A DNA stretch of 64,000 nucleotides from Ilyonectria destructans (lineage: Eukaryota; Ascomycota; Sordariomycetes; Hypocreales; Nectriaceae): assembly GCA_020740775.1 (NCBI GenBank), contig JAHEWK010000032.1, forward strand, positions 124,001 through 188,000, given 5' to 3'. A program made the translations under genes and the position numbers. Position 1 is the first letter of the stretch; each line of letters begins with the position of its first letter. Positions 34,014-45,536 of this stretch are shown piece by piece. The notes under the pieces were generated by a model. It ran no database searches and had not been told where the DNA came from. It worked only from the letters and a program-made list of their open reading frames with translations.

Positions 34014-37000
34014 TTAAGAGAATTTAGCAGCTTCTAACTTCTCCACCACATCTAGGTGTCCGCCTGCTGCAGCTGCTTGAAGAGCAGTACGGCCACCATC
34101 AGCAGCATTGACTTCAGCTCCTTTAGCCAGCAGTCTGTCTACCACATCTAGATGTCCGCCTTCTGCAGCTGCTTGAAGAGCAGTACGGCCACCACCATAA
34201 CCAGCAGCAGCATTGACTTTAGCTCCTTCAGCTAGCAGTCTGTCTACCACATCTAGGTGTCCGCCTCTTGCAGCTGCTTGAAGAGCAGTACGGCCAGCAC
34301 GATCAGCAGCAGCAGCATTGACTTCAGCTCCTTTAGCCAGCAGTCTGTCTACCACATCTAGATGTCCGCCTTTTGCAGCTGCTTGAAGAGCAGTATAGCC
34401 AGCATGATAACCAGCAGCAGCATTGACTTTAGCTCCTTCAGCCAGCAGTCTGTCTACCACATCTAGATGTCCGCCTTCTGCAGCTGCTTGAAGAGCAGTA
34501 CGGCCACCACGATAAGCAGCAGCAGCATTGACTTTAGCTCCTTCAGCCAGCAGTCTGTCTACCACATCTAGATGTCCGCCTCTTGCGGCTGCTTGAAGAG
34601 CAGTACGGCCACCAGAACCAGCAGCAACAGCAGCATTGACTTTAGCTCCTTTAGCCAGCAGTCTGTCTACCACATCTAGATGTCCGCCTTCTGCCGCTGC
34701 TTGAAGAGCAGTATTGCCACGATCAGCAGCAGCAGCATTGACTTCAGCTCCTTTAGCCAGAAGTCTGTCTACCACATCTAGATGTCCGCCTTCTGCCGCT
34801 GCTTGAAGAGCAGTACGGCCACTATCAGCAGCAGCAGCAGTATTGACTTCAGCTCCTTCAACCAGCAGTCTGTCTACTACATCTAGATGTCCGCCTTCTG
34901 CAGCTGCTTGAAGAGCAGTACGGCCACCACCATAACCAGCAGCAGCATTGACTTCAGCTCTTTTAGCCAGAAGTCTGTCTACCACATCTAGGTGTCCGCC
35001 TTCTGCAGCTGCTTGAAGAGCAGTACGGCCAGCATGATAAGCAGCAGCAGCATTGACTTCAGCTTCTTTAGCCAGAAGTCTATCTACCACCTCTAGATGT
35101 CCGCCTTCTGCCGCTGCTTGAAGAGCAGTACGGCCACCATCAGTAGTAGCAGTATTGACTTCAGCTCCTTCAGCCAGCAGTCTGTCTACCACATCTAGAT
35201 GTCCGCCTCTTGCGGCTGCTTGAAGAGCAGTACGGCCACCAGAACCAGCAGCAGCAGCAGCATTGACTTCAGCTCCTTCAGCCAGCAGTCTGTCTACCAC
35301 ATCTAGATGTCCGCCTTCTGCCGCTGCTTGAAGAGCAGTACGGCCACCATCAGCAGCAGCAGCAGCATTGACTTCAGCTCCTTCAACCAGCAGTCTGTCT
35401 ACTACATCTAGATGTCCGCCTTCTGCAGCTGCTTGAAGAGCAGTACGGCCACCACCATAACCAGCAGCAGCATTGACTTCAGCTCTTTTAGCCAGCAGTC
35501 TGTCTACTACATCTAGGTGTCCGCATTCTGCAGCTGCTTGAAGAGCAGTACGGCCACCACCATAAACAGCAGCAGCATTGACTTTAGCTCCTTCAGCTAG
35601 CAGTCTGTCTACCACATCTAGATGTCCGCCTCCTGCAGCTGCTCCCAATGCGTTTTGTTTGGCGGCACTAGAAACCTCGCCTCGAAGGAGAAAATCCAGC
35701 ATTTTTGAGTCACCCTCTTTGGATGCGCGTTGAACAAGGATCCCCCGCGATTGACGCAGCAGCCCACCGTGGTTGGAAACAACGCTCATAAGAGGAAAAT
35801 GTCGGGTCCGATAACCCCAATCTAGCTTGATATCAACAACACCAGAACCTTGCTTGCTCCACGGGTAAAGAGCAAGATCATGTCCTTCTACAACCATTTT
35901 TTCCCACAGGTCCCAAGTCTGCGACTGTTGCCTCAGAAAGCTGGATGTGTGATAAATCCAGAATTGGCGAGCGTACTCGAGGAAGGCATGGGTTTTCTGG
36001 AGCCGTTCCAGTGACGTAGCTTCGTGAGCTCTTCTAAATGTAGCGAGACGTGCTATCATATCCATTTCTTTCGCTGTTGTTTCACCCGGCCGGATCGTTG
36101 CTGCGAGGAGACGAGGAAGAAGCGATGATTTTCCAGCAGGCGATACCACTGACTTGGCAATGGCCATAGGCGGAACATTACGTGTCGTCTGGGCTCGTTT
36201 GGCCACTGTGGTGTTGAAATCATTCCAGTAGAGATAAGTGATACAGATCTCGCCAGCGTAATGATCGGCATCTTGCATTTCAATGGGAAACCCCTGTATA
36301 GGTGGTTGCATGTTCTCCTCAAGGAGGAATTGACGAATCGTATGGTGTGCGAATTGGACGATCTCAAGATCTTCGTCGACTTGAAGGAAGTTCCCGCAGC
36401 GCGTGATGATACGGTCTAGATCATTGACGCGCTTCTCCGGTTGCGAATACTGTTGCCCAATCTCGACTGAAAGTGCGTCACTAAGCTGGTCCTTGGTCAG
36501 GGGTTGCTTCGCGACTGCGACCCACGCCAAGGTCTTGCGAATGAATTCATCATGTTTGCGAGAGATGGTGCGCTTGAGAACACGATAAAATGTTTCCTTT
36601 AAGTCTTCCGGAAGGTTGCGGAGGGTTTCGCGGATGTCTTTATCTCGAGACTGTAAACAAATTTCGTCTACCTGGAAGACAACCCAAAGGAACCTGAGGG
36701 GAGTGAGCAAGGGCAGATAAGCCATCATCCGGCGAAGGCAACTTACATGCCTTGTGCACCATCTGTTAGGGATGTCTTGATTTCGTCAATGAGGCACGGG
36801 TCCCCCACTGTTAGATCGTGGTCTTCCAGCCGGCTGTTGACAACTCCGTCGATGAAAGTTGCGATGTCGGATTGTGCTGGTTGGCAGGCCATCGAAATAT
36901 GCCCGAAAGAAGCAAATTTGGCTTGTATGTCTCTGGACATGCTGTCACGACCGGACAAAAACAGCAGCATGGCCTTCTCACTGTTGGCTAGTGAGGAAAG

Positions 37001-38568
37001 CACGGTGAGAAGGGAAGTTCTTTCCTTTTGCTCGCATTCGTCCAACCCATCAATCACTATGAATAGCCTTCCTAATTGACGAATTCTTGCCCGAAGAAAA
37101 TCTTCCAGTGTACGGATGGTGGATGCGTGGCCATGCTCCAGTTCCTCCAAAAATGACTCAGTGTCCTCGCCTAGATATTTTGGGTCCAGTGTTTGGCGGA
37201 CAATTGATCTCAGTATTGTTTCCGCCTCGAGAGATTTGCTGTCGTCAAATCGCGGGAAAAAGAAGGTAACGAAAGTGGCTGTCTGCTGTTTTTTCTCAAT
37301 GTAGAGTTGGTCAATCACCCTGGAGCTATCATCTAATAAGTTGCCATGGCCAATGGAAAGAGAGCAATACACAAAGGAAACCTACGTGAGAATAGTTTTG
37401 CCAGATCCGACTATCGCCAGTTAGAGTGTCTAGGCTCGTGTATTGTATCTCGAACTCACTCTTGCCAGCACACCAAAGCACCGATGGTCCACTGCCATCC
37501 ATCCATTGGGTAAACTCGGGCGATTCAAATATCCATTGCGCAGTACCCGGATGCCTTGTGTTACGGCATTGTCGTAAAGGGGTGACGTGATCGTGATTAG
37601 ACAGCTGTTCAAGAAGCTGCTGCTTCCGTTGTTCTAGTAATCATTAACATCGCTTTTTGAACTTAAGGAATAAAAACCCACTTCTCTGGCGCTCGTCACT
37701 CTGTAATTGCATTTCTCCGATTCTTTTATTGCTTCGTGAGCCCAGCGCAAAAAGTCCCTTTAAAGATTTGTTGTTCTTCTGTAATTGCAAGGATTGGAGG
37801 TCGTGGTTGTGCTTATCAGCTTGTGCCTTTGCGAGCCGCAGTTCCTCCTTGACGTCGTCGCTGCATTTCCGAGCGTCATCTGTCGAAGACTTGAGTTCTT
37901 GATCGGAAGACCGCCAGGCGTTGGTGATTTGTTCACGCCCTGTCTTGGTTAGTATTAATCAGACTCTGAGAAAAGCACGCACATGAGCGTTGAATAATCT
38001 CCACCACACGCGTACACCAGCGAATAATAGACGCATGGAAGTTGCACAGGGCAGTCTGAAGCCTTTCAGAGCCAGGGTATAACGCCTGGTACTCAGCAAA
38101 CCTTGGACAAGTATCCTTAAGTGTTGTGAAGATTCCATTCAAAGCGTCGCAATACGAGGAAAAGTTCGCAAAGATCTGACCAAAAGTGAGCGACACGGTT
38201 ATCTGGGGGGCAAGAAACAAAAGTTGAGTTTCTAGTCTTACTTGAATCGTCAGCTTCACGCTTCCCCAGATAAGAGCGGCAATCTTCGGGTTGGACGAAA
38301 CGAAGGTTTCGACTACGGCGCTGAAGTCCCTAACTGATTGAAGGATCGGGTAGAGTTTAGGGGCAATGCTCTTTCGGGTCTTTTGTAGCTGAGCATCGAG
38401 CTGGGCTGTGAAGATAAGAACCGAATCAGCGTCGGGAACAGACTGTATCGCCTGAAGCTCCTTGTGCTGATCCTCTGTCAACGCACTCCGGAAGCCTCTA
38501 AGAGCTTCTTGAAGGTCTGTGCTCAGGTTGGAGGTCGTGCATGCGGCGCGGGAACGTTGAAGTTCCAT
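34014..38568 (-). CDS. NACHT-ankyrin NLR (STAND NTPase), seven exons, intact
   Basis: The exons are 38242-38568, 37983-38202, 37682-37939, 37460-37633, 37386-37410, 36747-37325 and 34014-36693. They join to 4,263 nt, an open frame of 1,420 residues. The N-terminus resembles fungal DUF7708 (NPKIAALIWGSVKLTIQ). A Lys/Glu-rich coiled segment follows (residues about 185-270). The NACHT domain has Walker A AGKIGSGKT (about 324-332, spread over a 25-nt micro-exon) and Walker B LFIVIDGLDEC (about 422-432). Sixteen ankyrin repeats fill residues 873-1420. Fungal NLRs of this type act as switch-like sensors in incompatibility or innate immunity. The 39-nt first intron is a multiple of three without a stop, so it could be retained. 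The ligand is unknown. Confidence 0.85.
34030..35660 (-). repeat. High-identity ankyrin-coding tandem repeat, 16 units
   Basis: Sixteen units of mostly 105 bp (range about 96-108) encode RTALQAAAEGGHLDVVDRLL plus a loop. Units differ mainly at A/V and K/E before the loop and in the loop itself (AAGYGGG, AAAADGG, ATTDGG, AADRG). DNA identity between units is very high, as expected for recent expansion or gene conversion. Confidence 0.95.
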
Positions 38569-38827
38569 GGCTGATGATGGTTATTCGTATGACGTACACA
38601 ATCTGATTAGGGCGTCATATTGAGGACGGTTGTGGAGCGGGGTCATGATACTTAATTCTAGATGGAAGAAAGTTAGTCCGATCTAGGAAAGAGGGGAAAG
38701 ACAAGTGGATCGCTATCAGGTCCAATTGATAACCTTTCACCTGCCTATTAAGGTCCTTCCTCCCCACTTGCCGGCAACTGATGCCTTCCCATAACGTTAT
38801 TGGATGGTCGACCTTGCTTCTCCATCA
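38569..38827. promoter_or_regulatory. Upstream region of the NLR gene
   Basis: About 260 bp without coding capacity directly upstream of the NLR start. The promoter should lie here, but no specific site could be identified. Confidence 0.35.
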
Positions 38828-38953
38828 TTTCAGACGCATCGCCGCTCTACTATCCGGATGGCGCTACACTGTTATCAATGCAACTTATCCCTGGATCACA
38901 AAATGCACCCTCAGAATTACGCTATTACAATTCACGGAACCGTCGCTGGGTAA
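38828..38953 (+). pseudogene. Second relic of the DUF3435 C-terminal zinc-finger tail
   Basis: Forty-one open codons include CYQCNLSLDHKMHPQNYAIT and end IHGTVAG-stop, homologous to CRLCSLSLDHKMHLQNHAMR in the recombinase at 30103-31088. Both the cysteine pair and the histidine pair are kept. The rest of the gene is absent. It lies between the NLR and zinc-protein gene B. Confidence 0.65.
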
Positions 38954-39221
38954 AGTGTGGTGTACTGTATCCGTGCTTCCGACCGGTTTTTCCTTTATGT
39001 TCTGCCAGCTTAGACCGCCTTATTAGTAACGCTGGCTCTGCCAGTTTGCGTGGAAAAAGAACCCACCTAGGCAAAATATGTACAGTAAGAGGCTTTATGC
39101 TGGCCAGTGCTGGCCATTACTACGACGGCCCGAGAGGAAGTTTATAGATATTGATGGCTTCATTCATGTATTCTACCAAGTATAATAGTTACATCTACCT
39201 TGTCATCCCTAGCTCATACGC

Positions 39222-39963
39222 TCATCCCTTAGTCCTCGGTCTCTTCTGCGCTTGCTCCTCTCCCACTTCCCTTCCTGTAGTACAGGATTTCCTCTTCTGG
39301 ATCGTTACACTGTTTTTACTCGAGGGCTGATACTCGTCGTCAATATATCGTACCGTACACGACTTCTGGCGGCCTCGATAGATGCAGTTGGAGCAGGCAC
39401 TGCGGAAGCTGCCCTCGACGACCCTACATCCACCAAGAAGAGGATCACGGTCCTCGCACTGATCGCAGCGGAACCAAGAGTTCATCTTCTCGCCTGTGGC
39501 GTGGCAGATGATAGCGGTTTTCGCGGACTCATCTCCGTTGCGAAGGCGGCGGCAGATGTCGGACATGAGGTAAGCTGGGCCCTGAATGGCTACCCGCCAT
39601 GACTCTCGGGTATCGTCTGTGTCTCTCAGAAGCGCCTGAATCGTGACCAAGTCCCCGAGATCTCTTCTCTCAGGTATAACCACGCGAAATTTTGGCGTGA
39701 GTTCAACAATCCGGCTTTGCTAAGGGTTGAGTCAGCTGCTGCTTGCTCGTTGCGGCCAGATATCGTACGAAGAGCCCGTAGCTCGACTCTATAAATTGCC
39801 TCAATCTGTCGTGGTAGAGCGTTTGATCTCTCGGTAGCACCATTTCCACATAATAATCTGGCCCAAGTTCAAGAACCAGCACTCGCTACCAGAGATTAGT
39901 CTAACCCATCAATAGAGTAGATCGCTAACGTACCACTGCATCTGAAGGATAAATAAAGTCCAT
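39222..39963 (-). CDS. Six-cysteine zinc-cluster-like protein, paralogue B (DUF3716-like)
   Basis: Exons 39934-39963, 39769-39885 and 39222-39719 (introns of 48 and 49 nt) join to 214 residues without a stop. The protein starts MDFIYPSDAVRVLVLELGPD, then has SRIVELTPKFRVVIPERRD, ICRRLRNGDESAKTAIICHA and the cysteine core CDQCEDRDPLLGGC...CSNCIYRGRQKSC. The C-terminus is basic (KRPRTKG). It is the paralogue of 32708-33505; the two point toward each other across the NLR gene. A shorter acidic segment than in A is the main difference. It appears intact; function unknown. Confidence 0.75.
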
Positions 39964-40081
39964 GATTGCTGAAGTAAAAATGTGACCTTCAAGCCAGAAG
40001 TGAGGGTATTCGAGACGAGGGTAGTCGAGTGACTGAGATGAAAGGGGACTGTGGGACAGTGATCGGAATGGTCCGGTATGG

Positions 40082-41270
40082 ATGGATGGATGGATGGATT
40101 TTATTTCGCCCGGGGGGACACACCCCAGAGGGCCTTTGCGCTAAGCTATTTTCGTTTCGTACGGTTCTTCCATAATCACCCGAAGCCCCACAATTTCACT
40201 TTACTGACTGTTCCAATCTGATGTATATGCAGTGACAGGCCTGCTTGAAGGCCAATTTCTCCAAGTGTTCAGCATCCTATCCTCAGCAGCTGAAGCACGG
40301 TCTGCCAAAATGAGACTGTATGATGTTAGTAGGATTCAATCTGAATAGTTAGTGTGCCTGAGGCTTCTGGTCCATGTCAAGCCTCCCCGTTGCAATGGCA
40401 AATTTGATCGTCGCCCGTACTGCCCGCATGTCTGGCGCCCATTTGTCACCGTCAGACGCCGCCTTTCCTCCCAGGAAGTATGATAGGTTTCCCATCTTTG
40501 TCTGTGAGCATCGCAGCATGCCTTCTCGTTGCGCGGTCCATTTTGTGCAGCGGAATAGGAAGTGTTCCACTGTCTCTGATGCTTGCCCGCATTCGCAAGT
40601 GTCCGATTCCATTGCTCCTATCTTGCACAGAAAGCTGTTAAGTCTCGCCATTCCGGTGCGGAGCTGCGACAGTACGTCTGCTTCCTTCCTCTTCAGCGGG
40701 TCATATAGAGTACGGGTATGCTTGCCTGGCAGTGCCGTGTCTATCTGCTTCGAGTATTTCCCGACTCTTTCTGGTAGTGTTCTTGTTTGCCGCTGCTTGG
40801 TTATCGCTAGTCTGATCCTTGTGGATCTTGCTAGATGTGGTGGCACGTCTGGTCTGCATTCTCCTTCTGTGGCCTTCCGCGCTGCTGCTTTGGCTTTTGT
40901 TCCCAGCGCGAAATCCTCTTCTCCTGCTGGAACCCACAACATCCGGAGAGAGTGGCCCTCGTCTTCGAGACGCTTGATATGGTCGTATATTTGCCGTATG
41001 ATCTGTTGGCCGGATTGTTGTCGTGGCCGCCGTATGACTTCTAGTGCGGAGCGGCTGCTCGTCATGACAGTCATATCCCGCCGGCAGAGTCCAGACGGCA
41101 TACATCTCAATACCATCTCTATAGCTCCCAGCTCGGCGATGTATAGGTTCAGCTCCTCCGTCAATCCGAGAGTGATGGAGTAGCTGGCCACTACCTCGTC
41201 ATCGTTATTGATCGCCGTGTCTCGTACGACACCTCCCATGCCTACCATGCCCCTTCTCTGCGAGGAGCAG
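40082..41270 (-). mobile_element. LINE 3' end, 5'-truncated, with 13-bp target duplication
   Basis: A 1.19-kb insertion reads leftward. It holds the end of ORF2, the 3' UTR, GGGCGAAATAAAA and a (TCCA)n tail. It is flanked by TGGTCCGGTATGG at 40069-40081 and 41271-41283. It lies inside the left repeat region of the 24-bp-TIR element, so it is younger than that element. Confidence 0.9.
40349..41270 (-). pseudogene. LINE ORF2 C-terminus: RNase H domain and terminal zinc motif
   Basis: About 300 open codons encode an RNase H domain (GMGGVVRD..., YIAELGAIEMVL with the catalytic Glu, VMTSSRSALEVIRR). A linker and the C-terminal zinc motif CECGQASETVEHFLFRC follow. The first catalytic Asp of RNase H and the whole reverse transcriptase are removed by the 5' truncation. 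It has no stop, but it is only a fragment. Confidence 0.8.
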
Positions 41271-42034
41271 TGGTCCGGTATGGTATGGTATGAGGGTCAA
41301 ACCATACCATACCGACTGCTTACATAATGACCGGTAAGACCATACCGGTAAGACCAGTAATACCGCCAAGACTTTTATCACGCATAAAGGGTCTCACGTG
41401 ACAAAACGAATACCTCCTTACAGCCAGGGCAGATGGATTTTATTCATTTTTGTTTTACCTCTACATTACGTCCTATATACAGGTCTCTTTAGTTGAACCA
41501 CCAAGCGGCTCTCTATCGATCTGAATTGCCAAAATAGAGAATAAGAAGGTGACGCGGTTTCAGAAAAGCAAAGCAATCATATAACTGCACTTTCCATGGA
41601 AGACAAGCTTGTAGAAAAAGATTCAAATGTATGAAATTAAGAAAATCGGTTTTATTGAGATTTTTTCTATCGATTTTTGTAATTCTTTTACCATGCATCC
41701 TTATGGCGAACATGGAATGGGCGCCGGTGAGTCGGTGACGATGTCAAGAAAGGTATTGTTGCAGGGTAGGAATGATCTCAAGACAACCAAATTAGTCATC
41801 CAGCTATAGTTATGCTACAAGAAAACTGTGTGAGGGACTACCCCGCACAAGAACGAGCAATCAACAACATACTACCGCCGTTCACCACAATAATTGATAA
41901 CCCATTCCTACTATAAACGCGACCTCAGTGCGACAGGTATCGTCGGTGCGATATGGGGAATGGAGATCCCATAATACTGATGCACCAAATCAAGCGAGTT
42001 TTTTCATAGACTAGCCTGCTAGACTAGCCAATTT

Positions 42035-44833
42035 CAGTGTTGCTAATAATATGGCAATAAAGTAGTATATTGCAATATAACCCATATGATATGGACTTTC
42101 TCATATTGTGACAATATGATATGAAGATTTTGATATTGTGACAATATAATATGAGGATGTCCATATTGGCAATATATTATTTATATTGGGTTGTCAGTCC
42201 TGGGGCGAAATTGCCTCTTGACAGTAGCCAGGCAGGCCTTACCCTATACCAGCGACAGGGATACTTGGCATTTTATTGGCTAGCATTCACCTCAACACGC
42301 ATCTTTATTGACAACCAGACCTAACACGCGACCACGCGTTTCTTCCACGCGTCAGGGGAGGTACGATTGGTACGGACTATGTTGGGCTGGGCCTACCAGT
42401 GGTTGCCTGTCGACATTGGCCATCGTCACCTCTGGCCATTTTCTTTATCACTGTCAAGCCTAGACGGACTTACCGCCATGCCTCAACAACGCCTCCCTTT
42501 TGTAAAATGGCCACAACGAAGAGAGTCGTCAATTTCAGTCGACTTTTCGGAGTTTTCCAGCCAGCAGTTACATGGCCTAGACGAAAGCCAAACGTCCAAA
42601 TCTCGACCTTGCACAGCCTCCACAACCTCCTCTACCAAGACCAGAACATCATGGGTCTTCTCTCATATGCCAGACGAGGAGACAGAGACGAGATACTACA
42701 ATCAGCGGACCGAAAAAGAAGAGTGGCGCTGCAAATATTGTAACAGAACCTATGCCTGTTCTGGGGGTACTGCGGCTCCCGCAAAACATCTTATGGACCC
42801 TCCTCCTGACGGCCACGGTCTGCCAAAAGGAGCCCCGCGAACAGCTAAAGTGACAACGATGCGAACGATTCTCAAACAAGCTCGTGCTGCAGCAGAAGAA
42901 AATCCCCGCAAACGCCGTCGGCTCAACGATCAATCCGGAGATTCGATCAACCCTGACCAGCTCGAAGTGTTGTACGTGAGGTTTATTACGGCCTGCTCTC
43001 TCCCATTTCGGCTTGTGGAATGCCCAGAGTTCCGGGCACTCTTGGCCTACATCAATGACGATATCGATACTTGGCTTCCAGATACGCACGAGACCATAGG
43101 AAATGGATCATGCGGCAGTATGAAGACCAGAAGGAGAAGGTCAAGCAGCGCATACAGTCGGCGAAGTCAAGAATTCACGTCAGCTGCGACCTTTGGACTT
43201 CTCCCAACTCTTTGGCCATCTTAGGCGTAGTCGCTCACTATGTTAGGGAAGACGGTCAGCTGGAACACCATGTCTTGGCCTTGAAAGACATCGACAGTGA
43301 GCACGATGGTTCTCACCTTGCAGCGGCAGTTTTGGAAGTGGTCGATGATTGGGGATTTGCTTCAAAACTTGGATATTTCGTGATGGACAATGCAGGCAAT
43401 AACGATACAATGATGAGATCTCTTTCTCTTGGTCAGTACGACGCACTATTTCTTCGAATTTGTCCTAACATTCACAGGCCTTCTGCGCCGATTTGATATT
43501 CAATACGACCCCAGATCTCACCGCCTTCGCTGCCAAGGTCACATCATCAACCTCGCCGCCAAAGCTTTCCTCTTCGTTACCGACAATGAGAAGCTCGAAC
43601 ACGACGATCCTGGTACATATAATGTGACGCTAAAGGAGATCGAGGCATGGCGGCAAAAGGGTCCTCTTGGCAAGCTTCATAACTTTGTCGTTTTCATTCA
43701 ACGAAGTGTTCAGCGTTGCCAGAAGTTTATGGCTCTTAGCCATAACCACAAGCTTGCGCGAGATAACGACACGAGGTGGAGTTCGTGGTATATTATGCTA
43801 CAAGCGGCCTTGCATCTTAGGGATGCAATCGACGGGTATTTTAACAAATGGGCGGAAGCAGATTGCGCTGGAGACGAGCTCTCTTCGGAGGACTGGATCA
43901 TCCTCGAGAAGATCAAGTCCTTTTTAGAGAAGCTCAAAATGACTACCAAGGCTCTCGAGTCATCGTTTGCAACCCTCGACAATGTCCTCTTGGCTATGGA
44001 CTTCGTATTGGCACAATTCGAAGCAGGAAAGGAGGCACATATCGACGACCGGATTATGGCACCGATGTATAACTCGGGATGGGCGAAAATGGACAAGTAC
44101 TATCGCCTTACTGACGAGTCGCCTGCCTACGTTGCTGCGATTGTGCTGCACCCTTCGCATAAATGGCACTACATACACGAGAACTGGAAGAAAGAGTGGG
44201 CTGAGTCGTCAAAGAAATTGATGGAGACACTGTGGGATGAATATAAACCTGTGGAACCGCAACTTCCTCTATCTCAGGTCCCGTCGACGACTACGAACGA
44301 GTTCTTGAATTGGAGAAACAAGCATCTACAACCAGCGCTTATCACAGATGAGTATGAGCGTTATTGTAAGTCTGAACGGGTTTATGGGTTTACAAGCGCC
44401 CTTGCATGGTGGCTAGAGGAGACACAGCAAAAAAACTACCCTAACCTGAGCAAAATGGCCGTGGATATACTGTCAATTCCTGCAATGTCTGCCGAGCCTG
44501 AACGACTCTTCTCTGGGGCGAAGATAACGATTACGGACCGTCGAAATCGACTTGGGGGTGATATAATTGAAGCGTTGGAGTGCTTGAAGTCATGGTTTGG
44601 GATTCGAGATTTTCAAGGTGATAATATTTTAGCCACGGCAGGTGAATAATGAAGGTCACGTGTAATATATGGGATATATTGTTACACTGCCAATATATTG
44701 GATTCTTGGCAATACAATACAATATCGGCCATGTTCATATTGGGTAATACAATATGCACCCCCTGACGATACAATAATATTGCGAGGGGTCCATATTGCC
44801 AATATACGTATTGTTTATATTATTAGCAACACT
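42035..44833 (+). mobile_element. Complete hAT transposon (2,799 bp) with 8-bp target duplication
   Basis: The ends are inverted CAGTGTTGCTAATAATAT (42035) and its complement (ending 44833), flanked by GCCAATTT at 42027-42034 and 44834-44841. Subterminal regions of about 150 bp at both ends are AT-rich and full of CAATAT/ATATTG motifs, probable transposase-binding sites. The transposase has one frameshift. Confidence 0.95.
42478..44649 (+). pseudogene. hAT transposase with one frameshift
   Basis: The start is MPQQRLPFVKWPQRRES. A BED-type finger lies near CKYCNRTYACSGGTAAPAKH. A frameshift of one base near 43100 separates LPDTHETI from RKWIMRQYEDQKEKV. The catalytic core follows with VSCDLWTSPNSLAIL (first Asp) and YFVMDNAGNNDTMM (second Asp). 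A 46-nt intron at 43432-43477 (GTCAGT...CCTAAC...CACAG) is needed. The C-terminus is a full hATC dimerisation domain (MSAEPERLFSGAKITITDRR). Apart from the frameshift the frame is open, so the copy may have been active recently. Confidence 0.85.
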
Positions 44834-45020
44834 GGCCAATTTAGTCTAGATTCTAGCCAGTTCCCGCCGCTAAGTGCTTTACCTCGGCCTATTTTTAGCG
44901 CTACCGGTATGACTTGGTATACCGGTAATACCATGGTATTGAGATTTCCTCAAACCATACCAAGTCTTGGCGGTATATACCATACCAATACCAACTCATA
45001 CCGGACCATTCCGATCACTG

Positions 45021-45536
45021 GCGGAGCCTCCACTATTGGCCGGATCATGGGACTTCCGTGCTCTGTTAGACCGCAAGCCGCCTCGCAGAGGTCTTCTGGG
45101 CAACGACCTTGCAATTGCTTCCGCATGCTGCCTCCATGCGGTATCTTCAACCTCAGACTGCTTAGGCAAAATCTGTCGGAACATTGATGCTGCATTCGCC
45201 AGTGATTGTATCTTGACCAACGTCCCAGCCTCTTGCCGACTGCCCTAGGATCCTGTTCGGCAGCTGCCACCACATCTACGCCGCCTCCCGTCGTCTCATC
45301 TCCCTGCTCCCTCCCCCACACCCGCTCGTCTAGCATCACAAACACCTCTCCTTCCGATCGGCCGCCATTTCTAAATCCGTCCAATGTTGAGAACCCCCTG
45401 ATGCAACCGTTCCCACACTCAACTTTCCGGGCCCGTAGTTCCTAAATCAAATAAGAAGGGGTAAACCCTGGAGAGCTGGCACCTGTAATTCGCCATCCGC
45501 AAAGTGTCCATTGTCACAATCCCAACCAAGGCTCGA
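45021..45536. other. Gap between two transposons, origin unclear
   Basis: A minus-strand frame (45384 downward: MDGFRNGGRSEGEVFVMLDE...) may be a host-gene fragment but continues into the transposon end and matches nothing I recognise. No confident gene. Confidence 0.35.

Larger units (their letters stand above)
40057..45020. mobile_element. 24-bp-TIR DNA element (hAT-like, non-autonomous), hosting two nested insertions
   Basis: Perfect 24-bp inverted ends lie at 40057-40080 (CAGTGATCGGAATGGTCCGG...) and 44997-45020. Removing the nested LINE (with its duplication) and the nested hAT (with its duplication) leaves about 950 bp. That sequence has no transposase but contains subterminal GGTAT/ATACC repeats. 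CAGTG ends fit hAT-type elements. The 8 bases outside the two ends (CTGTGGGA and GCGGAGCC) do not match, so the target duplication is lost or the outer border has been rearranged. Confidence 0.65.

Noticed and set aside
34030..35660. Regular ~105-bp repeats resembling an array of non-coding tandem or CRISPR-like units
   Set aside because: All units are in one open frame and encode ankyrin repeats; there are no spacers.
29665..39963. A complete Starship element
   Set aside because: The captain-like gene lacks its N-terminal half, no terminal direct repeats were found, and the right border is undefined; only 'possible remains' is supported.
43071..43224. An intron to explain the hAT frame change near 43100
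   Set aside because: No GT...AG pair fits; a single-base frameshift joins THETI to RKWIM directly.
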